A stretch of DNA of 64,000 nucleotides from Undibacterium paludis (GCF_022568815.1 NZ_JAKZHX010000008.1:265348-329347), one strand, 5' to 3'. Shown: positions 31,589-41,638, counted from the first letter of the stretch. Notes: a model not told the origin generated them from the sequence alone. Numbers and translations: made by a program.

Positions 31589-33172
31589 ATGTTCCGATAC
31601 ACTAGGTTTTTCATTACGGCAGCCGTAGCCATGGTAGTCGCGCCACCTGTCTTGGCTCAGGAAATTACTATCGGTATGTCGTCCGAGGCCTCCTCGATGG
31701 ATCCGCACTATCATCTATTAACTCCCAATGAGCAGCTCAGGAAACATATTCATGAATCGCTGACAGGATTTGACCTGCTGCGCCGGGTCAAACCGGTATT
31801 AGCCGAATCATGGAAAGAGACCGAACCTGGAACATGGGAATTCAAGCTTCGCAAAGGCGTCAAGTTTCAGGACGGCAGCCCGTTCACCGCGCAAGATGTG
31901 ATTTACTCTTTATGCAGAATACCTAAGGTCGTCAATAGCCCGGGGTCGTATTCCATCGCTATGCGTAAAATTGTAAACGCAACAGCAAAGGATCCCTTGA
32001 CTGTCGTGCTGAAAACCGATGGCGTCTATCCTTTGCTGCCGAACGAGTTGTCGAAAATCGGCATCATCTCTGCAACGGTTAATAAAGGCGAGAACGTCAT
32101 ATTCAACCATGAAGGATGCGCCGCACCATCTTGGCCTGCAACCAAGGATTTCAATAACGGCAAGCTTTCAATCGGAACCGGCCCTTACAAATTCAGCGAA
32201 TTTTCTCCTGGAAGCCGTATTGTGCTTACTCGAAACGACCAATATTGGGGAACCAAACCGCAATGGTCGAAAATCACTTTTCGTCCTTTAGTGGCTGCAG
32301 GGCCGCGTGTCGCGGCACTTTTGTCGGGTGATGTGGACTTAATTGAAGCGCTGTCGCCCCAGGACGCCGCGCGGCTGCGCAGCGATCCGCGTTTCAAGTT
32401 GGTGAGCGAAAAATCCGCACGCGTCATTTTTCTTGGGGCCAATGTCAGTGCCAGCAATCCTGCGGTCGCGGGTCCCAATCCTTTCAAGGATGTTCGCGTA
32501 AGAGAAGCAGTCAGCCGCGCGATTGACCGTTCCGCCATTACCAGCAAAGTGCTGGGCGGTTTCGGGGTGCCTGCAGGTCAATTGATGTATGGGAGTGAAG
32601 ATGGCATCAGGCTCAAGGATTGGTACGACGTTGCCAAGGCAAAAGATCTGTTGACCAAAGCGGGATATCCGAACGGATTTGAAGTGACCTTGTCCGGTCC
32701 AAACGATAGTTCGCTCAATGACTCGCAAATTGTCCAAGCCATCGCGCAAATGCTCAGCGCAGTCGGCATCAAAGCCAAAGTCAATTTGATGACATCCAGC
32801 GTCTTCTATTCGAAGAAAAACGAGGGATCGCTTGGTTTTTATATGGGGGGATGGTTGGCAGCCACCGGCGAAATGTCATATTCATTGCGGTCGCTGGTGG
32901 CGACAAAGGATAAGGAAAAAGGTTACGGCAATGCCAATCCCAACAAATACTCGAACCCGGCTTTGGACAAACTGCTAGACGAAGCTTTGTTGACGAGGGA
33001 TGATATGAAGCGGCATGACATTCTGCAACGGGCAAGCAATCTCGCCATGGACGATTTTGCAGTCATACCTCTTCACTATGAAGTCAATTTGTGGGCAATG
33101 AAAAAAAATATCGACTACAAAGGCCGGTGGGATCGGGAAACTCATGTTCCGGAAATCACACTAGGGAAATAG
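31589..33172 (+). CDS. peptide ABC transporter substrate-binding protein (SBP_bac_5)
   Basis: A 527-residue periplasmic binding protein of the DppA/OppA class. Signal peptide MFRYTRFFITAAVAMVVAPPVLA, then EITIGMSSEASSMDPHYHLL, LAESWKETEPGTWEFKLRKGVKFQDGSPFTAQDV (family signature), GTGPYKFSEFSPG and RVREAVSRAIDRSAI. It would deliver di- or oligopeptides to the permeases at 38780-40647, although five kb separate them. A decayed paralogue lies immediately before those permeases, so this copy may be the surviving duplicate. Confidence 0.93.
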   Translation: MFRYTRFFITAAVAMVVAPPVLAQEITIGMSSEASSMDPHYHLLTPNEQLRKHIHESLTGFDLLRRVKPVLAESWKETEPGTWEFKLRKGVKFQDGSPFTAQDVIYSLCRIPKVVNSPGSYSIAMRKIVNATAKDPLTVVLKTDGVYPLLPNELSKIGIISATVNKGENVIFNHEGCAAPSWPATKDFNNGKLSIGTGPYKFSEFSPGSRIVLTRNDQYWGTKPQWSKITFRPLVAAGPRVAALLSGDVDLIEALSPQDAARLRSDPRFKLVSEKSARVIFLGANVSASNPAVAGPNPFKDVRVREAVSRAIDRSAITSKVLGGFGVPAGQLMYGSEDGIRLKDWYDVAKAKDLLTKAGYPNGFEVTLSGPNDSSLNDSQIVQAIAQMLSAVGIKAKVNLMTSSVFYSKKNEGSLGFYMGGWLAATGEMSYSLRSLVATKDKEKGYGNANPNKYSNPALDKLLDEALLTRDDMKRHDILQRASNLAMDDFAVIPLHYEVNLWAMKKNIDYKGRWDRETHVPEITLGK

Positions 33173-33242
33173 AAATGTCATCACCGATAAGCGCTGCAAA
33201 TTGCTGCAATGTTGAATACGATTTAATTTCTTGGGAGGTTGT

Positions 33243-34613
33243 ATGGAGGTGACCCGTCATTTGGGTAAATGGGCAGCGGAAGTGTCGCCCCAGTGGTCCG
33301 AGTCCGTAATAGATTTGGCGTTGCATGCATTGGAAGATACCTTTGCCAGCGCCGTTTCCGGCGCGACCGATTCCGGTTCCGCCATTATGCGCGAGACGAT
33401 TCAAGGTCAGGGACGTGCCACCGTTATCGGCAGCACGCAACGTGTCCCCGCAACAGTAGCCGCGCTCGCCAACGGCTATATAGCCCATGCCAGCGAAATG
33501 GACGATAATTTTCTTCCCGGCTTGGGCCATGCCGGATGCGTCATTTTTCCGGCGCTTTGGGCGCTGGGCGAAGAGATCGACGCTTCGGGCAAGGCAATCC
33601 TCGATGCCTTCATTGTGGGAACCGAGATCATGGCCCGAATCGGTGGCGGCATAGGACGGGCACATACCGACCGTGGCTGGCATGGCACCTCGACGGTCGG
33701 CGCGCTGGCCGCAGCCGCCGCAAGCGGCAGGCTGTTGAAACTCGATGCGGCAAAAATGACGGCGGCAATCAGCCTGGCCGTGAGCATGAGCGCAGGCGCA
33801 AAGGGACAGTTCGGCACGGCGGCCAAACCGCTGCAAGCGGGCCTTGCCGCACAGTCCGGCGTGCTGTCTGCGAAACTGGCTGCCAACGGCCTTGCAGGGA
33901 ACGAAGCGATCTTGGAAGGACAATCCGGCTTCGGCGATCTGTACGCCGGCATTGTTCCGCCCGACTGGTCATTCGCCGAAATACAATCGAACGAATCACT
34001 TGCAATTGAAAAATGGGGATTTTCGTTCAAACGCCATCCCTGTTGCGGATCAACGCATCGCGCCGTCGATGCCATTCTTGAACTGCGCCATGAACATGGT
34101 TTCTCGGCAGCCGATGTCGCAAACGTAGTCGTGTATGTCGGTTATGGAAACATGCTCAATCTCCGTTACCCCGAGCCGCACGACGCGTTGGAAGCGCGCT
34201 TTTCGATGCCGTATTGCGCTGCCGTGGCTCTGCTCCGTGGCCGGCTCGGTTTGGCGGATTTCACCAATGCGGCCGTGCAGGACCCGACGACACGCGCATT
34301 GATGGCAAACATCGACATGCGGCTGCTTCCGCATGCCAAAGAAGGCATAGAGAGCAACGATCCCGCTACGCATCTCTCGCATTCAGCGGTGGTCACATTG
34401 AAGAATGGCAAATCTTTTGAGCGCAGCGTGCATTTTGCCAAAGGCACATTACAGAATCAGTTCGACGCCGCCGACCGGCGTGCAAAGTTCGACGATTGTT
34501 GCATCGGTATTCTTCCTGAGAACAGCATCGAACCAATACGATCGGCGCTCGCCAATGCAATGGCGCTACCGACGATCTCCGATCTGATGCGGCATGTCGC
34601 TTTCGAGGTATAA
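33243..34613 (+). CDS. MmgE/PrpD family protein
   Basis: A 456-residue protein of the 2-methylcitrate dehydratase/immune-responsive fold: LEDTFASAVSGATDSGS, NGYIAHASEMDDNFLPGLGHAGCVIFPALWAL (the typical H-x-x-E-x-DD block), GRAHTDRGWHGTSTVGALAAAAA, KRHPCCGSTHRAVDAIL and RFSMPYCAA. The ATG at 33243 follows GGGAGG. Many island members of this family act on non-methylcitrate substrates, so the name describes fold only. It lies 70 bp after the binding protein, likely one operon. Confidence 0.88.
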   Translation: MEVTRHLGKWAAEVSPQWSESVIDLALHALEDTFASAVSGATDSGSAIMRETIQGQGRATVIGSTQRVPATVAALANGYIAHASEMDDNFLPGLGHAGCVIFPALWALGEEIDASGKAILDAFIVGTEIMARIGGGIGRAHTDRGWHGTSTVGALAAAAASGRLLKLDAAKMTAAISLAVSMSAGAKGQFGTAAKPLQAGLAAQSGVLSAKLAANGLAGNEAILEGQSGFGDLYAGIVPPDWSFAEIQSNESLAIEKWGFSFKRHPCCGSTHRAVDAILELRHEHGFSAADVANVVVYVGYGNMLNLRYPEPHDALEARFSMPYCAAVALLRGRLGLADFTNAAVQDPTTRALMANIDMRLLPHAKEGIESNDPATHLSHSAVVTLKNGKSFERSVHFAKGTLQNQFDAADRRAKFDDCCIGILPENSIEPIRSALANAMALPTISDLMRHVAFEV

Positions 34614-34750
34614 CGAATACCGCATAGCAGCATCGACCTCGAATGCAGGCCGCAGCGCTTGGAGGGGGAAATGCGACGGACGGCATTTCTTGAAGCTACC
34701 CGGTCCAAGCGCTGTTCATGCATTACCCCGAACGCACGGTTGGCCACTCC

Positions 34751-36097
34751 TTATGCCTCTATCGGACGAGCGCAAACTTTATTGCGCCCTGCCAGCTTCG
34801 CTTCGTAAAGCGCTTTATCGGCATTGCCGAACAGCGACTGCGCATCGTCGACAGAATTGGGAATGGCGGTCGAGGCGCCTATACTGACGGTGATCGGTAT
34901 TTTATTCCCGTCAAAAAGAAATTCCAACATGTCGACCTGACGGCGAATAAGTTCGGCAATGTGGATAGCGCCGTCTAAATCGGTATTGGCAAGCAGTACC
35001 ACAAACTCCTCTCCGCCATAGCGGAATACCTCGTCACAGGAACGGCGCAATGTCTGTTGAATTGTATTTGCGACACACCGCAAGCAAACGTCGCCGCAAG
35101 GATGGCCATAATTGTCGTTCACTTTTTTAAAATGGTCGATATTGACCATCAGTATGCTGATCGCCGTTTTAGCCCGGTGCGCCCGCCGCCATTCCGTATC
35201 GAATCGTTCGTTGAAATAGCCCCGTGTTATGGACACCGGTCAGCGCATCGTAGCGACTCAAGTCGCGCAACTTCTCGTATGCGGTCGACAGACAACTCAT
35301 CATTTCCTTGAGCGCCTGCATCAGTTCGCCCACTTCGTCTTTTCCAACCACGGAAAATGTGGTGGAAAACCCGCCGCTTGCCACTTCCTTAGCAATGGCC
35401 ACGGCTTGCAACAGTGGGGAAATGATGTTGAGGGTGATGATCTAGGCAATGGCCGCGCCGATAACGACTGCGATAGCGCTACTAAACAGCAGTAACAGTT
35501 TCAGTTTTGAGTCGTCTTCGTTATATTTCAGCAGCACTTCGTCCTCGACGGTCTGCTGGTTATCTACGAGCGCATTAATTTGCCTGATTACTTTCTGATT
35601 CAACGAATCGACGCGGTCGGTCAGGATTTTCGCTGCGCCGTCGGGATTGAATGCGAGATCTTGCGTTACCGCCTATTTGACCGACTCCCGAAGTAGCTCA
35701 TCGATTTCGGAAATGTTGTCGACAATACCTTTTTTCATCTTGGTTAAGCACATCGCGACAAAACTGTTCCTTGTCCAGACGAATATCGCGCGTTCCCCTT
35801 CAGCCACTTTTTGGATTTTTTGGAGTAAATCCAGGTCGGAGGTCAGTCCAATGTTGCGCAGGGATATGCCGCCTTCGAGCAACGCGCCTTTCATTGTTAT
35901 CGCCAATCAACTTTTACGTTCAACGATCTTCAACCCTTCCAACAATTTGGCTTTACTTTGGGCATGCAGGACGCGATCGATTCCCGTCATCGCAACCAAG
36001 ATCAACAAAATCGCACCAAACCCCAGGATCAATCGCGTGCCGATACGGAAATCCCGCAAGCCGAACACATCTCCATTTTTAAAGTTTGATCATCCAT
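34751..36097 (-). pseudogene. broken HAMP-GGDEF diguanylate cyclase receptor
   Basis: Fragments in order on the minus strand are: N-terminal membrane segment (IGTRLILGFGAILLILVAMTG), a four-helix sensor-like region, a second membrane helix (LLLLFSSAIAVVIGAAIA), HAMP (AVAIAKEVASGGF, DEVGELMQAL) and a GGDEF domain. The GGDEF domain carries the start LSRYDALTGVHNTG and an active-site variant GGEEF in FRYGGEEFVVLL. The coding frame is broken by a start-proximal frameshift, in-frame stops near 35908, 35673 and 35441, and a frameshift near 35225. The 161-residue GGDEF piece (34751-35236) alone has an open frame. Confidence 0.85.
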
Positions 36098-36213
36098 CCT
36101 CCTGGATATGGGTTTTTCTGAAATTCGCCAGCAAATATTTTCAACAGCGCGTTCAACCCACTATTGCGGCGCTCTCAATCCAACAAGCACTGGCCGCTAA
36201 AAATTGTCTGTAG

Positions 36214-36282
36214 CACTATGCATGTTGGTAAAGGCGCGTCGACAACGGGTCATTTTCCATTTGAACGCGCACGGGCAATAAT
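36214..36282. repeat. 69-bp direct repeat, copy 2
   Basis: Second copy of the segment at 31305-31373 (CACTATGCAT-TTGGTAAAGG and GTCGACAACG-GTCATTTTCC), lying between the GGDEF pseudogene and the deformylase pair. Confidence 0.7.
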
Positions 36283-36452
36283 CTAGCCTACGAAACACGG
36301 AAAATGCGATCGAGTGGCAATGCTGACTGCGAATGAAGAATTTCCAATCACGGCTTACCCTCCTTTACAAGCTCACAATATGCAACACAGTCGGCGCAAT
36401 TATTGGGGGGCTGCCGTGACCAATCTGTTGGATTAAATGATATCAAACACAT

Positions 36453-37322
36453 ATGAGAATTTTGATGCATAAAAACTACACACTGGTGCAACCGGATGAC
36501 GCTGTTCCGCTAGTGATGGATTCGCCACACAGTGGCGTAGATTACCCGGCGGATTTCGAATATGCTTGTTCGCTTGCGGATTTGCGTTATGCTGAAGACA
36601 CTCATGTCGAAAAGTTATGGCAAAACGCGCCTTCAATGGGCATACCGCTCCTGGCTGCAAATGCGGCGCGCACATACATCGACTACAATCGCAGCCTTGA
36701 CGATCTCGACGTTAATATGCTTTCCGACAAATGGCCTAATGCGATCAATCCCGGCGAAAAGTCTAGCCGCGGTTTTGGTTTGATTTGGTCGAATATCGCA
36801 GAGGGAAAGCCGATCTATGCTACCAAACTTTCCTCCAGTGCCGTATCAAAACGCATTGAAGAATATTATTTACCATACCATAGTCAGCTCAACGAATTGC
36901 TGGATAGCCTGGCCGATCGGCACGGCGGTGTCTGGCACCTGAATCAGCATTCAATGCCGGCTGCTGCGTACGCCAGGATGGGATTTTCGGGCGACAGGGT
37001 ACTGGCCGACTTCGTACTAGGTACGCGAGATGGCACAACCTGCGATCCGGAATTTGCGGATTTGATCGCAAACGTATTAAGGGGTCTCGGCTATTCCGTC
37101 AGCATCAATGAGCCATACAAGGGCGCAGAGTTGGTTCGCCTGCACGGCAGGCCGCTGGAAAATCGCCATAGCCTCATGATTGAAATCCACCGTCGCCTTT
37201 ATATGAGCGAGCTCACCCGTGAAGTCCATGACGGCTTCGGTGTCTTGCAAAAGGATTTGGATCGCCTGTCGCAGACGCTGGTCGAATACGTCAAGCATAA
37301 GATTTCGCGCACCGGAGAATGA
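36453..37322 (+). CDS. N-formylglutamate amidohydrolase-like protein
   Basis: A 289-residue protein of the N-formylglutamate deformylase family (the last step of one histidine-degradation route, releasing formate and glutamate). Key blocks are all present: DSPHSGVDYP, EDTHVEKLW, RTYIDYNRSLDDLD, HLNQHSMPA and the C-terminal IEIHRRLYM. Metal ligands and the arginine are therefore plausible. No other hut genes are in the window, so the substrate could be another N-acyl amino acid. It overlaps the next paralogue by ATGA. Confidence 0.87.
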   Translation: MRILMHKNYTLVQPDDAVPLVMDSPHSGVDYPADFEYACSLADLRYAEDTHVEKLWQNAPSMGIPLLAANAARTYIDYNRSLDDLDVNMLSDKWPNAINPGEKSSRGFGLIWSNIAEGKPIYATKLSSSAVSKRIEEYYLPYHSQLNELLDSLADRHGGVWHLNQHSMPAAAYARMGFSGDRVLADFVLGTRDGTTCDPEFADLIANVLRGLGYSVSINEPYKGAELVRLHGRPLENRHSLMIEIHRRLYMSELTREVHDGFGVLQKDLDRLSQTLVEYVKHKISRTGE

Positions 37323-38251
37323 ATGTGCAATTATCCGTGAAAATCATTGAGACGCGAAGCTACGTACTGATCCAGCCGCGGCATGCGGTCGCATTGATCA
37401 TGGATTCACCAAATAGCGGTGCGACCTATCCCGATGATTTCGGTTATACGTGCCGCTTGGAAGACTTGTGTTCCGAAGAAGACACGCACGTCGATAAATT
37501 GTGGTCGGTAGCGCCAAGTCTCGGGGTTACTTTGCTCGCAGCCAATGCTCCGCGATCCTATATCGACTGCAATTGCAGTTTGACGGATGTCGATTGTGAA
37601 ACGAATGACAACCGATGCGGCGTTTCCGTCCATCAAGCGGATCTTACCGATATGCGGCATGGCGTCGTTTGGAGAAATTTGAGCGGAGGATCGCCCATAT
37701 ATTCCGTCAAGCTGTCGCCGCTGGCGGTGCGCAGCCGCATCGAAAGCTACTATCTTCCGTACCACGATGCACTGAGGAAGACGATTAAGTCACTGCGCAG
37801 GAAGCACGGCGTGGTTTGGCACTTGAACCTGCATTCCGTAACGGCGAACGAGCACGGGCGTTTTGGTACGGCGTCAAACAAGCCGCTGACCGATTTTGTT
37901 TTAGACGACTGCGACGGAACAAGCTGCGCGTATCAATTCACAAAAATTGTGACCAAACTCTTGCGCGAACTGGGCTACACGGTAAGCATCAACAAGCCGG
38001 GCAACCTGACGGAGATCGTGACGCGGCATGGCCGGCCGCGACAGAAGCGGCATAGCTTGCAAGTGGGCGTAAGACGTAATCTATATATGGATGAGCGGAC
38101 CAGGGAGCCTAACGCTGGATTCGAACTGCTAAGGGCCGACTTGGCACTGGTCACCAAGTCATTGGTGTCAACTTTGTCGGACTTGACGAAAAAATTGTAC
38201 AAACCAAAAGTGCCTAGTAAAAGAAGTATTGGAAAAGTGCGGAACTCTTAA
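37319..38251 (+). CDS. N-formylglutamate amidohydrolase paralogue, probably inactive
   Basis: A 310-residue paralogue of the preceding gene, starting in an ATGA overlap. It keeps the scaffold (EDTHVDKLW, HLNLHSV) but changes conserved positions: PHSG becomes PNSG, DYNRS becomes DCNCS, LNQHS becomes LNLHS and EIHRRLYM becomes GVRRNLYM. These lose a histidine, an arginine, a glutamine and a Glu/His pair normally used for zinc and substrate. It also has a basic C-terminal tail. It may be a decaying or regulatory partner rather than an enzyme. Confidence 0.75.
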   Translation: MNVQLSVKIIETRSYVLIQPRHAVALIMDSPNSGATYPDDFGYTCRLEDLCSEEDTHVDKLWSVAPSLGVTLLAANAPRSYIDCNCSLTDVDCETNDNRCGVSVHQADLTDMRHGVVWRNLSGGSPIYSVKLSPLAVRSRIESYYLPYHDALRKTIKSLRRKHGVVWHLNLHSVTANEHGRFGTASNKPLTDFVLDDCDGTSCAYQFTKIVTKLLRELGYTVSINKPGNLTEIVTRHGRPRQKRHSLQVGVRRNLYMDERTREPNAGFELLRADLALVTKSLVSTLSDLTKKLYKPKVPSKRSIGKVRNS

Positions 38252-38519
38252 CATGCGACATCATATCCGGTCATGCCTTTTGCAAGGTATCTCCTCGCAG
38301 TAAGCCGCGAAGTATCAAGACAAAATTAATTACAAGAATGAACGCATCAAGGCGCGGGGCAACGTCACCCAAAGAGATAAAATTGACGATCAAATAGTTT
38401 CGCTCGCTTATGAAATAACGAAGTTAGATGTAGCAATAAAAAGTGGCACTACACCGACGCCGGCATTAGGGGCGTAGAACAGCATGCAATTCACCGTTTT
38501 TCAATTCAGGAAGTCAATC

Positions 38520-38710
38520 ATGTTTCGACTCGCTAGATTCTCATCACCGCTGCCGCAGCCATGCTGGTCCCATTACCCGTCTTTGCGCAGGGAATCGCCA
38601 TCATCCCGATTCACTATGAAGTCAATTTGTGGGCAATGAAAAAGAATGTCGACTTCAAATACCGCTGGGATCAGATAACGTATGTCCCAGAAATGGCATT
38701 GGCCGAATAG
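38520..38710 (+). pseudogene. deleted copy of the peptide-binding protein gene
   Basis: The 90 bp before 38520 match the region before the intact binding-protein gene. The sequence then gives its signal-peptide start (MFRLARF) with a frameshift, jumps by about 1.4 kb and resumes with the C-terminal coding end (HYEVNLWAMKKNVDFKYRWD, PEMALAE, stop at 38710). It is a clear internal-deletion relic sitting directly upstream of the permease genes, where the original binding protein would have been. Confidence 0.88.
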
Positions 38711-38779
38711 AAAAATTAGTCAATCACAACAAGTAAATTGAAACTATCCGCATTGCGGATAGCTTGGAGGAGGAAAAAA

Positions 38780-39760
38780 ATGTTGGCGTATCTTTTGAGG
38801 CGGCTTTTGCAAAGTATGGCGGTTTTGCTTGCAATGGCCACAATCGTATTTCTGGGCATCTATGCGATCGGCAATCCGGTAGACATCATGCTCAGCCCGG
38901 ATGCCGATCAATTGGAGCGCGATCAGCTGGTTCAACGGCTGGGCCTGGACCAGCCGCTGTATATGCAGCTGGGGAGGTTCCTGGTGCATGCGGTACAGGG
39001 CGATTTGGGCAATTCCTTTGTGTACGGCGAACCGGCGATGACACTCATCCTCCAACGGCTCCCCGCAACGCTGGAACTGGCTGTCGCTGCCATGGTGATC
39101 GCGATTTTCATCGGCGTGCCTTTGGGTATCATGGCCGGTTTGAAGCCCGATGCATGGACATCGCGCACCATCATATCCGGTTCCATCCTGGGTTTTAGCT
39201 TACCCAATTTTTTGGTGGGGATGATTCTCATCATGTTCTTTTCCGTGTATCTCGGTTGGTTTCCATCCGGCGGTCGCGGGATGACGGTGCAGGCACTGGG
39301 TGCAGACACCTGGAGCATATTTTCCGTCAGCGGCTTGCGGCATATGTTTCTTCCGGCATTAAATCTTGCGATTTACAACCTGGCCTTAATCATTCGCCTG
39401 GCCCGGGCGAGTACCCGTGAGGTCGCTTCCCAGGATTACATCAAATTTGCGCGTGCAATCGGATTGTCGCAGAGACGCATTGTCGGTGTCCATGTTCTCA
39501 AGAATATTATGATTCCCCTCGTCACGATCATCGGTCTCGAATTTGGTTCGCTCATGGCATTTGCCGTGGTCACCGAGCGCGTGTTTGCATGGCCAGGGAT
39601 GGGGAAACTTCTGCTTGACAGTATCCTCCACTTGGATCGTCCGGTTGTCGTCGCGTACATGATGTTCACTGTATTTCTGTTCGTGTCCATTAATTTTTTG
39701 GTCGACGTGCTTTACGCGGCGCTCGACCCTCGTATCAACTTGCAGGGGAAAAGCGTATGA
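38780..39760 (+). CDS. peptide ABC transporter permease (DppB-like)
   Basis: A 326-residue inner-membrane permease with about six helices. It starts MLAYLLRRLLQSMAVLLAM after GGAGGAGG and carries the EAA-type coupling loop (FARAIGLSQRRIVGVHVLKN) and the conserved end (LDVLYAALDPRI). Typical of DppB/OppB, forming the channel with the DppC-like protein encoded in the overlapping next gene. A binding-protein relic lies just upstream. Confidence 0.93.
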   Translation: MLAYLLRRLLQSMAVLLAMATIVFLGIYAIGNPVDIMLSPDADQLERDQLVQRLGLDQPLYMQLGRFLVHAVQGDLGNSFVYGEPAMTLILQRLPATLELAVAAMVIAIFIGVPLGIMAGLKPDAWTSRTIISGSILGFSLPNFLVGMILIMFFSVYLGWFPSGGRGMTVQALGADTWSIFSVSGLRHMFLPALNLAIYNLALIIRLARASTREVASQDYIKFARAIGLSQRRIVGVHVLKNIMIPLVTIIGLEFGSLMAFAVVTERVFAWPGMGKLLLDSILHLDRPVVVAYMMFTVFLFVSINFLVDVLYAALDPRINLQGKSV

Positions 39761-40647
39761 GCACCAAACGCGAAGAGAATCCATGGGGCCGTTTCGCAAG
39801 TAATTTTTGCGCTAGCCGGCTCGCAATAGTCAGTCTAGTCGTATTGGTTGCATTGATCGTTTCGGCATTGTGTGCCCAATGGATCACGCCGCAAAATCCG
39901 TACGACCTGACCCAGATCAATATCATGAGCAGCACTTTGGAGCCCGGCACACCGGATCCTGGTGGCCACTACCGCTTTGTGCTCGGCTCCGACGATCAGG
40001 GGCGTGATATTCTGAGCGCAATTATCTACGGATTGAGAATCAGCCTTGGGGTCGGTATCGTCGCTACGCTCGGCGCCTTGGTCATCGGTCTTTTTTTGGG
40101 ACTACTGGCCGGATACGTCGGAGGTTGGGTAGATAGTTTCATCATGCGTTTGGTCGATTTCCAGCTTTCGTTTCCGGCAGTGTTGATCGCATTGATCTTG
40201 CTGTCCCTGTTGGGGAGCGGCATCGATAAAGTGATCTTTGCCTTGATTGCCGTCCAATGGGCTGTCTATGCCCGCACTGTGCGCAGCGCGGCGCTGGTGG
40301 AACGCTCGAAGGAATATGTGGAGGCCGCAGTTTGCCTGGGCCTTTCCGGCTGGCGCATCGTTACCCGCCATCTGCTGCCGAATTGCCTGCCGTCGTTAAT
40401 GGTGATCGCGGCGGTCAACGTCGGTCACGCAATTGCGCTGGAAGCGACGCTTTCTTTTCTGGGTCTCGGCGTCCCGGTCACCGAGCCTTCGCTCGGGATG
40501 CTCATCGCAAATGGGCAGCAGCATATGCTTGCGGGCGCTTTTTGGATCAGCCTATTCCCGGGACTCGCACTCCTGCTGACGGTGATCAGCATCAATCTTG
40601 TCGCGGATCAGTTACGCGATGTCCTCAACCCACGCTTGCAACGTTAG
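39757..40647 (+). CDS. peptide ABC transporter permease (DppC-like)
   Basis: A 296-residue permease with the DppC features: cytoplasmic N-terminus, HYRFVLGSDDQGRDILSAIIYG, six helices and the EAA loop (YVEAAVCLGLSGWRIVTRHL). It ends LRDVLNPRLQR. It overlaps the DppB-like gene by 4 bp and is followed 10 bp later by the first ATPase gene. Partner of the DppB-like subunit. Confidence 0.93.
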   Translation: MSTKREENPWGRFASNFCASRLAIVSLVVLVALIVSALCAQWITPQNPYDLTQINIMSSTLEPGTPDPGGHYRFVLGSDDQGRDILSAIIYGLRISLGVGIVATLGALVIGLFLGLLAGYVGGWVDSFIMRLVDFQLSFPAVLIALILLSLLGSGIDKVIFALIAVQWAVYARTVRSAALVERSKEYVEAAVCLGLSGWRIVTRHLLPNCLPSLMVIAAVNVGHAIALEATLSFLGLGVPVTEPSLGMLIANGQQHMLAGAFWISLFPGLALLLTVISINLVADQLRDVLNPRLQR

Positions 40648-40657
40648 GAGCATCTCG

Positions 40658-41638
40658 ATGTCTGGCACATCTTCAACACTCGAAGTACGCAATCTGCGCA
40701 CCTACTTCGACACGCGCGACGGCGTACTCAAAGCAGTGGACGATGTCAGTCTCACTGTAGGGCGCGGCGAAGTCGTCGGCCTGGTCGGCGAATCAGGCTC
40801 CGGAAAAACCGTGACCGGCTTTTCCATCGTCGGCCTAATCGACCAACCCGGCCGCATCGCCGGCGGCCAGATCCTGTTCCATGGAGAAGACTTGGTCAAA
40901 GCATCGCCGGAACGCCTGCGGCAGTTGCGTGGCGCAAAAATTTCCATGATATTTCAAGACCCGATGATGACCCTCAACCCAGTGCTGCGGATCGACACGC
41001 AAATGATCGATGCCGTGCTGGCGCATGAAAACGTCAGCCGCGCGGTCGCGCTCGACCGTGCGCGGGAGACACTCGACAAGGTCGGCATACCATCGCCGGA
41101 CGAGCGCCTGTTCTCCTATCCCCATCAATTTTCCGGTGGCATGCGTCAGCGGGTCGTCATCGCGATCGCCATGCTGAACAAGCCTGACCTGATCATTGCG
41201 GACGAGCCGACCACCGCGCTCGATGTCACGATCCAGGCACAGATATTGTACGAGGTGCAAAAACTGGTGAAAGAAACCGGTACCGCGCTGATTTGGGTCA
41301 CCCACGACCTTTCCATCGTGGCCGGCTTGGCGGACCACATCAATGTCATGTATGCCGGCAAGATCGTAGAAAGCGGAACTGTGAACGCAGTGTTGCATCA
41401 TCCGCGCCACCCGTATACACAGGGCTTGCTCGCTTCGCTGCCAAGCAACAATCAACGCGGACAACGGTTGAAACAGATTCCTGGCATGACGCCCTCGCTG
41501 GTGGGCCTGGCGCCCGGCTGTGCATTTCGCAACCGCTGCGAGCATGCGACGGATACGTGCAAGACCCAGCCGGAATCCCAAGCAAGTGTAACTGGCCAGA
41601 TGGTCCGGTGTTTTCATCCTCTAGGGGGCCACGCATGA
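40658..41638 (+). CDS. peptide ABC transporter ATP-binding protein (DppD-like)
   Basis: A 326-residue ATPase: Walker A GESGSGKT, Q-loop FQDPMMTLNP, signature FSGGMRQR, Walker B LIIADEPTTAL, switch His in WVTHDLS, and the C-terminal oligopeptide-ABC extension with the cysteine cluster CAFRNRCEHATDTC. The ATG at 40658 follows GGAG. The C-terminal four-cysteine motif is normal for this family and can bind an iron-sulfur cluster. It overlaps the DppF-like gene. Confidence 0.94.
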   Translation: MSGTSSTLEVRNLRTYFDTRDGVLKAVDDVSLTVGRGEVVGLVGESGSGKTVTGFSIVGLIDQPGRIAGGQILFHGEDLVKASPERLRQLRGAKISMIFQDPMMTLNPVLRIDTQMIDAVLAHENVSRAVALDRARETLDKVGIPSPDERLFSYPHQFSGGMRQRVVIAIAMLNKPDLIIADEPTTALDVTIQAQILYEVQKLVKETGTALIWVTHDLSIVAGLADHINVMYAGKIVESGTVNAVLHHPRHPYTQGLLASLPSNNQRGQRLKQIPGMTPSLVGLAPGCAFRNRCEHATDTCKTQPESQASVTGQMVRCFHPLGGHA

